5,914 nt of DNA from contig CAIYEO010000016.1 in the NCBI GenBank assembly GCA_903925195.1, forward strand, positions 1 to 5,914. Reading direction: 5' to 3'. A program made the position numbers and the translations under genes. Below are positions 1 to 5,914 of the stretch, piece by piece. The notes beneath the pieces are model-generated. The model did not search any database, was not told the DNA's origin, and was given only the letters and a program-made list of their open reading frames with translations. Each line of letters starts with the position of its first letter. The first letter of the stretch is position 1. The stretch is from an uncultured Candidatus Saccharibacteria bacterium (GTDB lineage Bacteria; Patescibacteria; Saccharimonadia; Saccharimonadales; UBA4665).

Positions 1-375
1 CAATTCTTATACAAAACGAATACTTTAGAGCCATTCAACAATAATTATTTAAATAACGGTATTCATTCAACGACTATTATTGTTAATTTTAGTAACGGAC
101 AGAAATTTACGATTGATCGAAAGATTAATGCTGGACAAAGTTGGCCTGGAGTAGCTTATATTAGAACTTTATACTATAAGTCATCGAACCAGATCAAATT
201 ATTTATGTTAGCGGGTGTTTTTTTGATCGCTGGTCTGCTTATTATTTTGATAGCTAGACTAATACATAGACATACAAATTACGTTAGGAATCATGGCCTA
301 GGGCAATACCATGAACTAGATATACATAAAGATGAACCAAGCAAAGACGTTGTAGTAAAAAATATTACAGATTAA
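1..375 (+). CDS. C-terminal part of a membrane-anchored protein of unknown function (5' end outside window)
   Basis: Frame 1 is open from the first base to a TAA at 373-375, giving 124 codons with no start needed inside the window, so this is the 3' part of a longer gene. The first ~60 residues are polar and rich in Asn, Thr and Ile, with alternating hydrophobic residues (TTIIVNF, KFTIDR) that suggest a beta-rich domain. A single hydrophobic helix follows at about residues 66-88 (LFMLAGVFLIAGLLIILIARLI), then a His/Arg/Lys-rich and acidic tail of ~36 residues. By the positive-inside rule the tail should be cytoplasmic and the N-terminal part extracellular. The gene runs convergently with lepB and its stop overlaps the lepB stop. 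I do not recognise the family. An ATG at 208-210 lies inside the helix and is not a credible start. That the frame is coding is fairly sure; function is unknown. Confidence 0.75.
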   Translation, partial: QFLYKTNTLEPFNNNYLNNGIHSTTIIVNFSNGQKFTIDRKINAGQSWPGVAYIRTLYYKSSNQIKLFMLAGVFLIAGLLIILIARLIHRHTNYVRNHGLGQYHELDIHKDEPSKDVVVKNITD

Positions 376-1106
376 AAGAGTTTAATTTTATTAAGAGGCC
401 ATATCCTAATAAGTACTTGACCTACAATATCCTTCGACGGTATGTTGCCAAGACTTGAACGAGAATCTATTGATGCCCCAGGAACTCTGTTATCTCCCAT
501 TACAAATATCTGACCAGGATTAACGCTCGATCCATAGTCCATGCCGGGTTGGTATAAATTAAGAGTCTTTCCGTATGGAGCTTTATCTGGATCAAATCCT
601 TTTGGATTCTTACCGTTAAATACAGTTACTATTCCGCTAGAAACGTTAACATTTTCTCCAGGAAGAGCAACAACTCTTTTAACATATAGTTCTCCGTTCT
701 TATTGGGATCATTTACGATAACTACTTGGCCCCTGCCGGGTATGTATTGAGTCTTAGTAGCTTGAGACCATGTTTGAGGAAGTTTAAATGTCAAAAGATA
801 GTCACCAGTATGAAGTGTCGGTTGCATTGATATTCCGCTAACTTGAATCGGAGCAATAACGAACAACAGTATTAAGTACCCAGCAAGAAGTGCTCCTGCG
901 CTATAGAGTATAACTCGTATATTTTCAGATATAATATGCAATATTTTTCTACGTTTTTTTATTTCAGGAACATCACTATTAAATCCAGCAGGTGTTACGC
1001 TACTCTTGACTGGCTGGTTTCCGTAGATGCTAGCCAGTCTTGATTTTTCGATTTCCTCTTTCGTATGAATCGGCTGTATGTTTGTATTGTGTTGTTTTTC
1101 ATCCAT
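372..1106 (-). CDS. lepB: Type I signal peptidase (S26A family)
   Basis: Membrane-bound serine protease that cleaves signal peptides from exported proteins at the outer face of the cytoplasmic membrane. From the ATG at 1106 the protein has 244 residues. A long charged cytoplasmic tail (about 1-62, with a KKRRK patch) precedes a single membrane helix (~63-85). The catalytic serine is in GISMQPTL (S93) and the general-base lysine in YVKRVVALPGE (K143). The C-terminal conserved box is GDNR followed by SIDSRSSLG (about 204-220). The protein ends WPLNKIKLF, typical of the family. One N-terminal helix resembles Gram-positive-type enzymes; E. coli LepB has two. An in-frame GTG at 1121 would add five residues (MYYFN). 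I prefer the ATG, though neither start has a visible Shine-Dalgarno sequence. The gene lies 39 nt after cyoE, so it is probably on the cyo transcript. Confidence 0.93.
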   Translation of the reverse strand: MDEKQHNTNIQPIHTKEEIEKSRLASIYGNQPVKSSVTPAGFNSDVPEIKKRRKILHIISENIRVILYSAGALLAGYLILLFVIAPIQVSGISMQPTLHTGDYLLTFKLPQTWSQATKTQYIPGRGQVVIVNDPNKNGELYVKRVVALPGENVNVSSGIVTVFNGKNPKGFDPDKAPYGKTLNLYQPGMDYGSSVNPGQIFVMGDNRVPGASIDSRSSLGNIPSKDIVGQVLIRIWPLNKIKLF

Positions 1107-1145
1107 ATTAAAATAATACACTAATGTTTTTTATATATCTAAGTT

Positions 1146-2009
1146 CTAATATCCCAATCGAATAAAAATCATAGCGCACATCAGGAGTAGAACTAATAAC
1201 GAGAGTCTAAACATTTTTTTAGCCCACACTGCTGCATCATTATTTCTGTTACCTAAAAGTCCATAAAGTAGCCAGTACAAAGATATAGTGCCTGTGAAAA
1301 ACAAGAAAAAATTGTCAGCATAGCCATAGGCCCAAAGAGAAATAATACTAGCAAAGAAGCAAAGGGTATAGAAGATGATTTCTATTTTAGTTCGTTTAAT
1401 TCCCTTGATTATAGGCATCAATGGAATATTAGCCATCTCGTAATCCCTCTTCCTATAAATGGCTATCGCATAGAAATGAGGCATTTGCCAAAAAGTCATA
1501 ATTGCGAACAGTAATAGTGCGCATAAGTTGAATTGATTTGTAGCCGCCGTATAGCCAGCTACAATTGATGCCGAGCCGGCAATTGTTCCTACTAGTGTTC
1601 CGTATATACTATGTCGCTTAGCGTAGCCATACAGCACCACGTAATCTATAAAAGCAATCAGGCCTATAATAAAAGTCAGTATATTTATTTCAAATAGTAG
1701 AACTATAAATCCTATAAAACCTAAAGTAGATCCGAATATTAAGGCATTTTTTAAAGTAATAGTTCCTTCAACAAGAGCTCTTTTCTTGGTTCGTTTCATC
1801 TTTGAGTCTATATTTCGATCAATTATATTATTGAATACGCAAGCTGAACCTATTACTAAGGAGGTCGAAACCAGGATAAATATTAATTGCTTAAAATCAA
1901 AAGGATGTTTAAGTGCAATACAGAATCCAGCTGCTGCGGTAAGAATATTACCGTATATGATACCTGGTTTCGTAAGCTGGTAATACTCTTTGACTCGACT
2001 AGAGACCAT
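1146..2009 (-). CDS. cyoE: Protohaem IX farnesyltransferase (haem O synthase)
   Basis: Integral membrane prenyltransferase of the UbiA superfamily. It transfers a farnesyl group from farnesyl diphosphate to the vinyl group of protohaem, making the haem O used at the oxygen-reducing site of the oxidase. The protein has 287 residues, close to the 296 of E. coli CyoE. The first prenyl-diphosphate/Mg-binding motif is visible as N-N-I-I-D-R-N-I-D (residues 60-68), followed by the basic KMKRTKKR. Other family blocks are LYGYAKRHSIYGTLVGTIAG (127-145), FWQMPHFYAIAIYRKRDY (173-190) and ANIPLMP (193-199). Hydrophobic segments along the length fit the eight to nine helices of the family. The ATG at 2009 lies inside the end of cyoD (11-nt overlap, different frame), implying translational coupling. 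The close homologue CtaB has the same chemistry; placement after cyoABCD supports the cyoE name. Confidence 0.96.
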   Translation of the reverse strand: MVSSRVKEYYQLTKPGIIYGNILTAAAGFCIALKHPFDFKQLIFILVSTSLVIGSACVFNNIIDRNIDSKMKRTKKRALVEGTITLKNALIFGSTLGFIGFIVLLFEINILTFIIGLIAFIDYVVLYGYAKRHSIYGTLVGTIAGSASIVAGYTAATNQFNLCALLLFAIMTFWQMPHFYAIAIYRKRDYEMANIPLMPIIKGIKRTKIEIIFYTLCFFASIISLWAYGYADNFFLFFTGTISLYWLLYGLLGNRNNDAAVWAKKMFRLSLLVLLLMCAMIFIRLGY

Positions 2010-2346
2010 CTTGTGTATTTAGATAATGGTTGGTTTGCTTTGTATTTAGAATCATCTTGTTGTTTAGGCTATTCATGATCCATACTGAACCTACCACTAG
2101 AATTAGCACAACGATAACCATAGATAAGAAGACGTAGACTCTCCATCTGTCTTTCTTATCTTTAGATAAGTGAAGGAAGAAAACTATTTGAATTACGAAT
2201 TGAATGAATGCCAAAGCAGCTATTGTTATAATAATTGCCCAATTCTTATAATAGTTTAAGTCGGCTACCATATAGGCAACTAAAGTAAGTAGAATACAGG
2301 TTGCATAACCAATAGAATAATTCAATAATCGGTTTTCTTTTTTCAT
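1999..2346 (-). CDS. cyoD: Cytochrome bo3 quinol oxidase subunit IV
   Basis: Small accessory membrane subunit of the quinol oxidase, thought to help CuB incorporation and stabilise the core. It has 115 residues with three predicted membrane helices (about 11-30, 38-60 and 71-93). Family signatures are FIQFVIQIVFFLHL (47-60), matching the conserved VQxxVHLxxFLH region of CyoD, and VVGSVWIMNSLNNKMIL (84-100), which nearly matches the end of E. coli CyoD (VVGSIWIMWNLNYNMMMH). A tail of about 15 polar residues extends beyond the usual end. The start ATG at 2344-2346 overlaps the cyoC stop in an ATGA arrangement, so translation is probably coupled. An AGGA lies only 2 nt before the ATG, too close for a good Shine-Dalgarno site. 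The gene ends in TAG inside the start of cyoE. Confidence 0.94.
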   Translation of the reverse strand: MKKENRLLNYSIGYATCILLTLVAYMVADLNYYKNWAIIITIAALAFIQFVIQIVFFLHLSKDKKDRWRVYVFLSMVIVVLILVVGSVWIMNSLNNKMILNTKQTNHYLNTQDGL

Positions 2347-2936
2347 AGTCCTACGTGCCCCATTAAATAAACTACACTAAAAATAAATATCCAAATTACA
2401 TCTAGAAAATGCCAGAATACATTAAGTAGAGTTAGTCCTTTTACTGTGTTCTTGGTTAGTCCTCTTTTCAGAATGACTAGAGATATTATGGCCATCCAGA
2501 AGAGCCCCACTGCAATATGAAGCCCATGCGTTCCAACTAGAGTAAAGTATGAAGATAGAAAGCCGCTGCGCCTCCATGAGTCCCCTGTAATTACTAGATG
2601 CTGGAATTCATGAATTTCTAAAAATAAGAATGCGGCACCTAATAAAAATGTAATTACCAGCCAGTATATTACTTTTACCTTGTGGTTGTTGCGAGCAGCT
2701 ATCATTGACAGTCCACTGGTAAAACTACTAGTTAGTAGGATTAGAGTTTCAGCTAGAGCGTTTGGCATCGAGAATAAGCTACTGCTGCCTGGGCCGCCAT
2801 TTGTATTGTGGTGAAGTACCGCATAGACTGCGAACAAGCTAGCAAATAATACGCAGTCTGTCATGATGTAGATCCAGAAGCCTAGGTATGTTCTTGTTTT
2901 TTCGGTTGATTCAACAATGTTATGCTTAGAATCCAT
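2343..2936 (-). CDS. cyoC: Cytochrome bo3 quinol oxidase subunit III
   Basis: Integral membrane subunit III of the haem-copper quinol oxidase. It has no redox centres and stabilises subunit I. The protein is 197 residues (E. coli CyoC is 204) and shows five hydrophobic helices at about 17-41, 60-80, 89-108, 129-154 and 171-193, as in bo3-type subunits. Recognisable blocks are FWIYIMTDCVLFASLFAVYAVL (20-41, close to the E. coli segment), RSGFLSSYFTLVGTHGLH (123-140), with the family signature VGTHGLH, and FWHFLDVIWIFIFSVVYLMG (174-193). The His-rich N-terminus of the E. coli protein is absent. The start ATG is 1 nt after the cyoB stop and has the clearest Shine-Dalgarno sequence in the operon (AGGAG, 11 nt upstream). 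The TGA stop overlaps the cyoD start. Confidence 0.96.
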   Translation of the reverse strand: MDSKHNIVESTEKTRTYLGFWIYIMTDCVLFASLFAVYAVLHHNTNGGPGSSSLFSMPNALAETLILLTSSFTSGLSMIAARNNHKVKVIYWLVITFLLGAAFLFLEIHEFQHLVITGDSWRRSGFLSSYFTLVGTHGLHIAVGLFWMAIISLVILKRGLTKNTVKGLTLLNVFWHFLDVIWIFIFSVVYLMGHVGL

Positions 2937-2937
2937 A

Positions 2938-4899
2938 CTATTTAGTACTCCTAAGCATTAATTTGTCCATTTTAGTAAGGTCATCATAGTCAATTATTCT
3001 ATCTGTACTTTCATCTAAGCTTCGGATGATTATTATAGTAATGATTCCTATTAACCCCAGAATAAACATCCATAAAATGTGCCATATTGCACCAAAACCT
3101 AAGATGAATGAGAAGAACGCAACAAAGATACCCAAGTAACTATTTTTTGGCATAGTAAATTTAACGAATTCAGATTGTTTGACTGAATCACTTTGTTTAT
3201 TTTCCCAAAATTCATCTTTATTTTTAACAACAGGTAAGACAGCAAAATTGTACTCCGCTGCTGGAGATGGGATTGACCATTCTAAGGTTCGTCCATCCCA
3301 TGGATCCCCATTTTTATCTGTTAGTTGCTTTCGGTTTTTTATGCTTAAGAAGAATTGAATAGCTTGAACAAATAGTCCCGAACCTATTATTGCTACGCCT
3401 ACTGCAGCCACTATGAATAATTGCTGGTAACCTAGACTGGCTGAATAGTGGTTCATTCTTCTAGTTGCGCCCATTATTCCTAGGATATACAGAGGGACAA
3501 AAGCGAAAATAAATCCAGCAATCCATAAATAAGCTGCATATTTACCAATCTGATCTTTTAAGCTAAAACCGAAAATTTTAGGGAACCAATAGGTTAACCC
3601 TGCAAAATACCCAAAAAGAACTCCACTAACTATCATTGAGTGGAAGTGAGCTACTAAAAATAGGCTGTTGTTAAGCTGAAAGTCAGCGGGTGGGACTGCC
3701 AATAAAACTCCAGCTACACCACCGATCGAAAATAGAACTATGAAGCCAATAAACCAAATCATAGGACTCGCAAAATTAATCCTACCCCTAAACATTGTAA
3801 ATAACCAGTTAAATATCTTAACTCCAGTAGGTATCGCTATAATCATAGTCATAATTCCGAAGAAGCCATTGACATCTCCACCAGCACCCATAGTGAAAAA
3901 GTGGTGTAACCAGACGGTGAATGAAAGCAAGACTATTGCCCAAATAGCCCAAACCATAGATGTATAGCCAAAGAGTCTCTTTTTGGAGAAGGTGGCAACT
4001 ATTTCAGAGAATATTCCAAATGCTGGGAGTATTAATATATAGACTTCTGGGTGGCCCCATGCCCAAATCAAATTGACATACATCATAGGATTACCTCCGC
4101 CGTCACCAGTGAAGAAATGCATTCCCATGAGTCTATCTAGATATAATAATGTGATGGTTACGGTTAGGATTGGAAATGCAAAGATTACTAAAGTCATAGA
4201 ACCAAAGACGCTCCAAACAAACATTGGCATCTTCATTAGATTCATGCCTTTGGCGCGGTTCTTAATAATTGTAACTATGAAGTTTATCCCTGAAAGAAGA
4301 CTGCCAACTCCTGCAATTTGTAGGCTCCATATCCAATAATCTACTCCAACCGAAGGACTGTATCTCAGCTCAGATAACGGCGGGTACGCTAACCATCCAG
4401 CTCCAGAAAAATCACCAATAGCTAAAGACGTATTAAGTAGTAGCATTCCAGCAACGAAAAGCCAAAAACTCACTGAATTTAGAAATGGGAAAGCGACGTC
4501 ACGAGATCCTATCAGCAAAGGAACCCCAATATTAATCAATCCAAACATAAATCCCATGGCTGCAAAAAATATCATCGTTGTGCCATGAGCTGAAAATATT
4601 TGTTGATAATGCTTAGCTGCTAGGAATCCTTGACTATCACCAACTGATAAAGTTTGTTGGACTCTCATCATACCTGCATCGGTACCAGCCTTTAAAACCA
4701 TTAGTAGAGCAACTACTATATACATTACACCGATTCTTTTTGGATCAAGCGATGTTAACCACTCAGAAAAAAGCCATTTCCACTTCTTGAAATATGTAAG
4801 AGCTATAACTGCAAAAATAGCAGACAGGCTCATTACAGCTACACCTATGTTAGCAACAAAATCGTGCTTAATAGCCAATATATTTAGTAGTCCTAGCAT
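2938..4899 (-). CDS. cyoB: Cytochrome bo3 quinol oxidase subunit I (catalytic core)
   Basis: Catalytic subunit that oxidises quinol, reduces O2 at haem o3/CuB and pumps protons. It is 653 residues from the ATG at 4899. It aligns without gaps to E. coli CyoB from about residue 55 to 481 with a one-residue offset (my residue n equals E. coli n+1; comparison from memory). Conserved are low-spin haem ligands H105 and H420, haem o3 ligand H418, CuB ligands H283, H332 and H333, and cross-link tyrosine Y287. Also present are D-channel N123, D134, N141 and E285, K-channel S314, T358 and K361, and propionate arginines R480-R481. Quinone-site residues D74, H97 and Q100 match, but E. coli R71 is replaced by K70. 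Start choice: an in-frame ATG at 4950 (670 residues) would overlap cyoA by 32 nt and add 17 residues with no E. coli counterpart, whereas MLGLL at 4899 aligns with E. coli MFGKL. Neither has a well-spaced Shine-Dalgarno site. Confidence 0.97.
   Translation of the reverse strand: MLGLLNILAIKHDFVANIGVAVMSLSAIFAVIALTYFKKWKWLFSEWLTSLDPKRIGVMYIVVALLMVLKAGTDAGMMRVQQTLSVGDSQGFLAAKHYQQIFSAHGTTMIFFAAMGFMFGLINIGVPLLIGSRDVAFPFLNSVSFWLFVAGMLLLNTSLAIGDFSGAGWLAYPPLSELRYSPSVGVDYWIWSLQIAGVGSLLSGINFIVTIIKNRAKGMNLMKMPMFVWSVFGSMTLVIFAFPILTVTITLLYLDRLMGMHFFTGDGGGNPMMYVNLIWAWGHPEVYILILPAFGIFSEIVATFSKKRLFGYTSMVWAIWAIVLLSFTVWLHHFFTMGAGGDVNGFFGIMTMIIAIPTGVKIFNWLFTMFRGRINFASPMIWFIGFIVLFSIGGVAGVLLAVPPADFQLNNSLFLVAHFHSMIVSGVLFGYFAGLTYWFPKIFGFSLKDQIGKYAAYLWIAGFIFAFVPLYILGIMGATRRMNHYSASLGYQQLFIVAAVGVAIIGSGLFVQAIQFFLSIKNRKQLTDKNGDPWDGRTLEWSIPSPAAEYNFAVLPVVKNKDEFWENKQSDSVKQSEFVKFTMPKNSYLGIFVAFFSFILGFGAIWHILWMFILGLIGIITIIIIRSLDESTDRIIDYDDLTKMDKLMLRSTK
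2948..2952 (-). promoter_or_regulatory. Shine-Dalgarno sequence of cyoC
   Basis: The minus strand reads AGGAG here, 11 nt before the cyoC ATG and inside the last codons of cyoB. It is the only near-consensus ribosome binding site I find in the operon. It could keep subunit III translation efficient although only 1 nt separates the two genes. Confidence 0.6.
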
Positions 4900-4918
4900 T
4901 CCTGCGAATAAATACAAT

Positions 4919-5806
4919 TTAATTCCCCATTCCTGTGTACATATTATCATTATTAGAACTCATATACTTGTTGTAAATATCACCAAACACATCATGTGAT
5001 GCATATGAGTAATAAGATACCGGTACATACTCACTGGGAATATTCAGCTCTTTGTAGCTAATAGTATTTAATACTTTTGTCGATTTTCGAGCATTGTTGA
5101 TCCACGCAGAATAATCCCTACTATTAACTACATTAGTGTTAAAAGTCATTCCAGCAAAACCTACACCAGAAATATTTGATGATCTTCCTAGGTAGGATCC
5201 CGTATTATCGCTAATTAGGTTTAAGTGAGTTACCATTCCTGGCATTAACATAATCTGACCGGCAAGCTGAGGAATCCATATTTGATTCATCGGCCCATCA
5301 GAAGTCATCTCTAAATCTATTGGTGTGTCCACAGGAATTGTTAGATCATTAACTGATGCAATTTGTGAGTTTGGGTAAATGAATAACCATTTCCAATTCA
5401 TGGATACCACCTGAATTTTCAATGTTGGTTTACTAGAGCTAATTGACTTATATGGATCTAAGTTGTGACTACTATTCCAAGTAACTACTGATAAGATTGC
5501 AATAAGTATAGTTGGTATCCCCCACCAAATTGCTTCAAAAATTCTACTGTGATCAAAGTTGGGAGAATATTTAGATTTGGTATTTTTTTCATTATATCTA
5601 ATCGCGAATACGATTAACATTAAAAAGACCGGGACTAAAACAAAAAGACTTAGAGCTAAAGCAAAAACGATTAAATTTTTTTCCTGAAGAGCTATCTGTC
5701 CTTTTGGGTTTAATACCTGGAAGTTAGTGTTTTTGACGTGGTAAATTAAAGCTGCTAGCGGCACAATAATTAACAATATAAGACCAATTACCTTTAATCT
5801 TTTCAT
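4919..5806 (-). CDS. cyoA: Cytochrome bo3 quinol oxidase subunit II
   Basis: Subunit II of the quinol oxidase, with a membrane anchor and an extracytoplasmic cupredoxin-like domain. It has 295 residues (E. coli CyoA 315). An N-terminal hydrophobic segment (about 5-22) is followed by NPKGQIALQEKNL (33-45), two helices at about 46-69 and 91-109, then the soluble domain with VVSMNWKWLFIYP (133-145), matching the E. coli VVSMDWKWFFIYP block. E91 matches E. coli E89 at the K-channel entrance. The protein contains no cysteine, so it has no CuA site: it is a quinol oxidase, not a cytochrome c oxidase. It also has no lipobox cysteine, unlike the E. coli lipoprotein, and lacks the Met/His-rich C-terminal tail. 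The ATG at 5806 is the first start after an in-frame TGA at 5825-5827. No strong Shine-Dalgarno sequence is visible. First gene of the operon. Confidence 0.96.
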   Translation of the reverse strand: MKRLKVIGLILLIIVPLAALIYHVKNTNFQVLNPKGQIALQEKNLIVFALALSLFVLVPVFLMLIVFAIRYNEKNTKSKYSPNFDHSRIFEAIWWGIPTILIAILSVVTWNSSHNLDPYKSISSSKPTLKIQVVSMNWKWLFIYPNSQIASVNDLTIPVDTPIDLEMTSDGPMNQIWIPQLAGQIMLMPGMVTHLNLISDNTGSYLGRSSNISGVGFAGMTFNTNVVNSRDYSAWINNARKSTKVLNTISYKELNIPSEYVPVSYYSYASHDVFGDIYNKYMSSNNDNMYTGMGN

Positions 5807-5844
5807 ATTATTAACCCAATAAATTCACCAATTAGCATAGGCAT

Positions 5845-5853
5845 ATTATAGCA
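5845..5853 (-). promoter_or_regulatory. Extended -10 promoter element of the cyo operon
   Basis: The minus strand reads TGCTATAAT, a perfect extended -10 box (TGnTATAAT). No good -35 hexamer is found 17 nt upstream (AAATAG), as is usual for extended -10 promoters. Transcription would begin near 5838, giving a leader of about 30 nt before the cyoA ATG. The flanking DNA is strongly AT-rich. Assignment is by sequence match only. Confidence 0.55.
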
Positions 5854-5874
5854 CTAAATATTTTATTCTATTTT

Positions 5875-5902
5875 ATTTTAGATGTAGCGAGTTTCTTGTA
5901 AA
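5875..5902 (-). promoter_or_regulatory. Possible second upstream promoter of the cyo operon
   Basis: The minus strand carries TTTACA (5897-5902, 5 of 6 to the -35 consensus), a 16-nt spacer, then TAAAAT (5875-5880, 5 of 6 to the -10 consensus). The start point would be near 5868, with a leader of about 60 nt. The surrounding DNA is very AT-rich, so a chance match is quite possible. It is weaker evidence than the extended -10 box downstream. Confidence 0.3.
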
Positions 5903-5908
5903 CTACAA
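5896..5908. promoter_or_regulatory. Small inverted repeat upstream of cyoA, possible operator
   Basis: TTGTA-AAC-TACAA is a perfect 5-bp inverted repeat around a 3-nt centre. It overlaps the -35 part of the possible upstream promoter, where a repressor or activator dimer could act. It is short and AT-rich and the window ends 6 bases later, so it may be coincidence. No regulator is encoded in the window. Confidence 0.2.
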
Positions 5909-5914
5909 AAGATA

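Noticed and set aside
291..314. TCATGG / CCATGA inverted repeat as a terminator for lepB
   Set aside because: The stem is only 6 bp with a 12-nt loop, no T tract follows on either strand, and it lies inside the coding frame of the plus-strand gene.
541..750. Plus-strand open frame of 69 codons inside lepB
   Set aside because: It lies fully antisense to a gene with all catalytic motifs, shows no family features and has no separate start signals.
1107..1145. AT-rich TATTAT and TATATA boxes as a separate lepB promoter
   Set aside because: TATTAT is so close to the ATG that transcription would start at or past it, and I find no convincing -35 partner. AT-rich DNA gives such matches by chance.
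1999..2009. Frameshift or gene fusion between cyoD and cyoE
   Set aside because: Both proteins have complete family-typical ends; the 11-nt overlap is an ordinary out-of-frame junction within an operon.
3740..4339. Plus-strand open frames antisense to cyoB
   Set aside because: They are shadows of the highly conserved CyoB frame; the translations are low-complexity reversals of membrane-helix codons with no recognisable domain.
4919..5806. Possibility that this is a cytochrome c oxidase (CoxB-type) subunit II
   Set aside because: There is no cysteine in the protein, so no CuA site, and the sequence blocks and gene order match CyoA.

Overview
The window is AT-rich bacterial DNA dominated by one minus-strand gene cluster. 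It holds a complete cyoABCDE operon, encoding a haem-copper quinol oxidase of the cytochrome bo3 family plus its haem O synthase, followed by a type I signal peptidase gene. A second, plus-strand gene enters from the left edge and converges on the cluster.

Layout, read in the direction of the minus-strand transcript: a promoter region lies at about 5807-5914. It is followed by cyoA (5806-4919, subunit II), cyoB (4899-2938, subunit I, the catalytic core), cyoC (2936-2343, subunit III), cyoD (2346-1999, subunit IV), cyoE (2009-1146, protohaem IX farnesyltransferase) and lepB (1106-372). Gene junctions are very tight: 19 nt, 1 nt, a 4-nt ATGA overlap, an 11-nt overlap and 39 nt. This points to one transcription unit. 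On the plus strand, 1-375 is the 3' part of a membrane-anchored protein of unknown function. Its stop codon and the lepB stop codon share a palindromic TTAA.

How the genes work together: CyoE makes haem O from protohaem. CyoB carries the low-spin haem, the haem o3/CuB site and the proton channels. CyoA has no CuA cysteines, so electrons come from quinol and not from cytochrome c. CyoC and CyoD complete the four-subunit complex. The enzyme would reduce O2 to water and pump protons. The signal peptidase probably has a housekeeping role and appears to be co-transcribed.

Organism (inference): the cyo gene order and protein sequences resemble those of Proteobacteria. The signal peptidase instead has a single transmembrane helix and a long charged cytoplasmic tail, and CyoA lacks the lipoprotein cysteine found in E. 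coli. A low-GC, monoderm-like bacterium fits, and I favour a Candidate Phyla Radiation lineage such as Saccharibacteria (TM7), where cyo operons are known in some members. I cannot prove this from the window. The genes read normally with the standard bacterial code. I see no RNA gene, mobile element, CRISPR array or long repeat.
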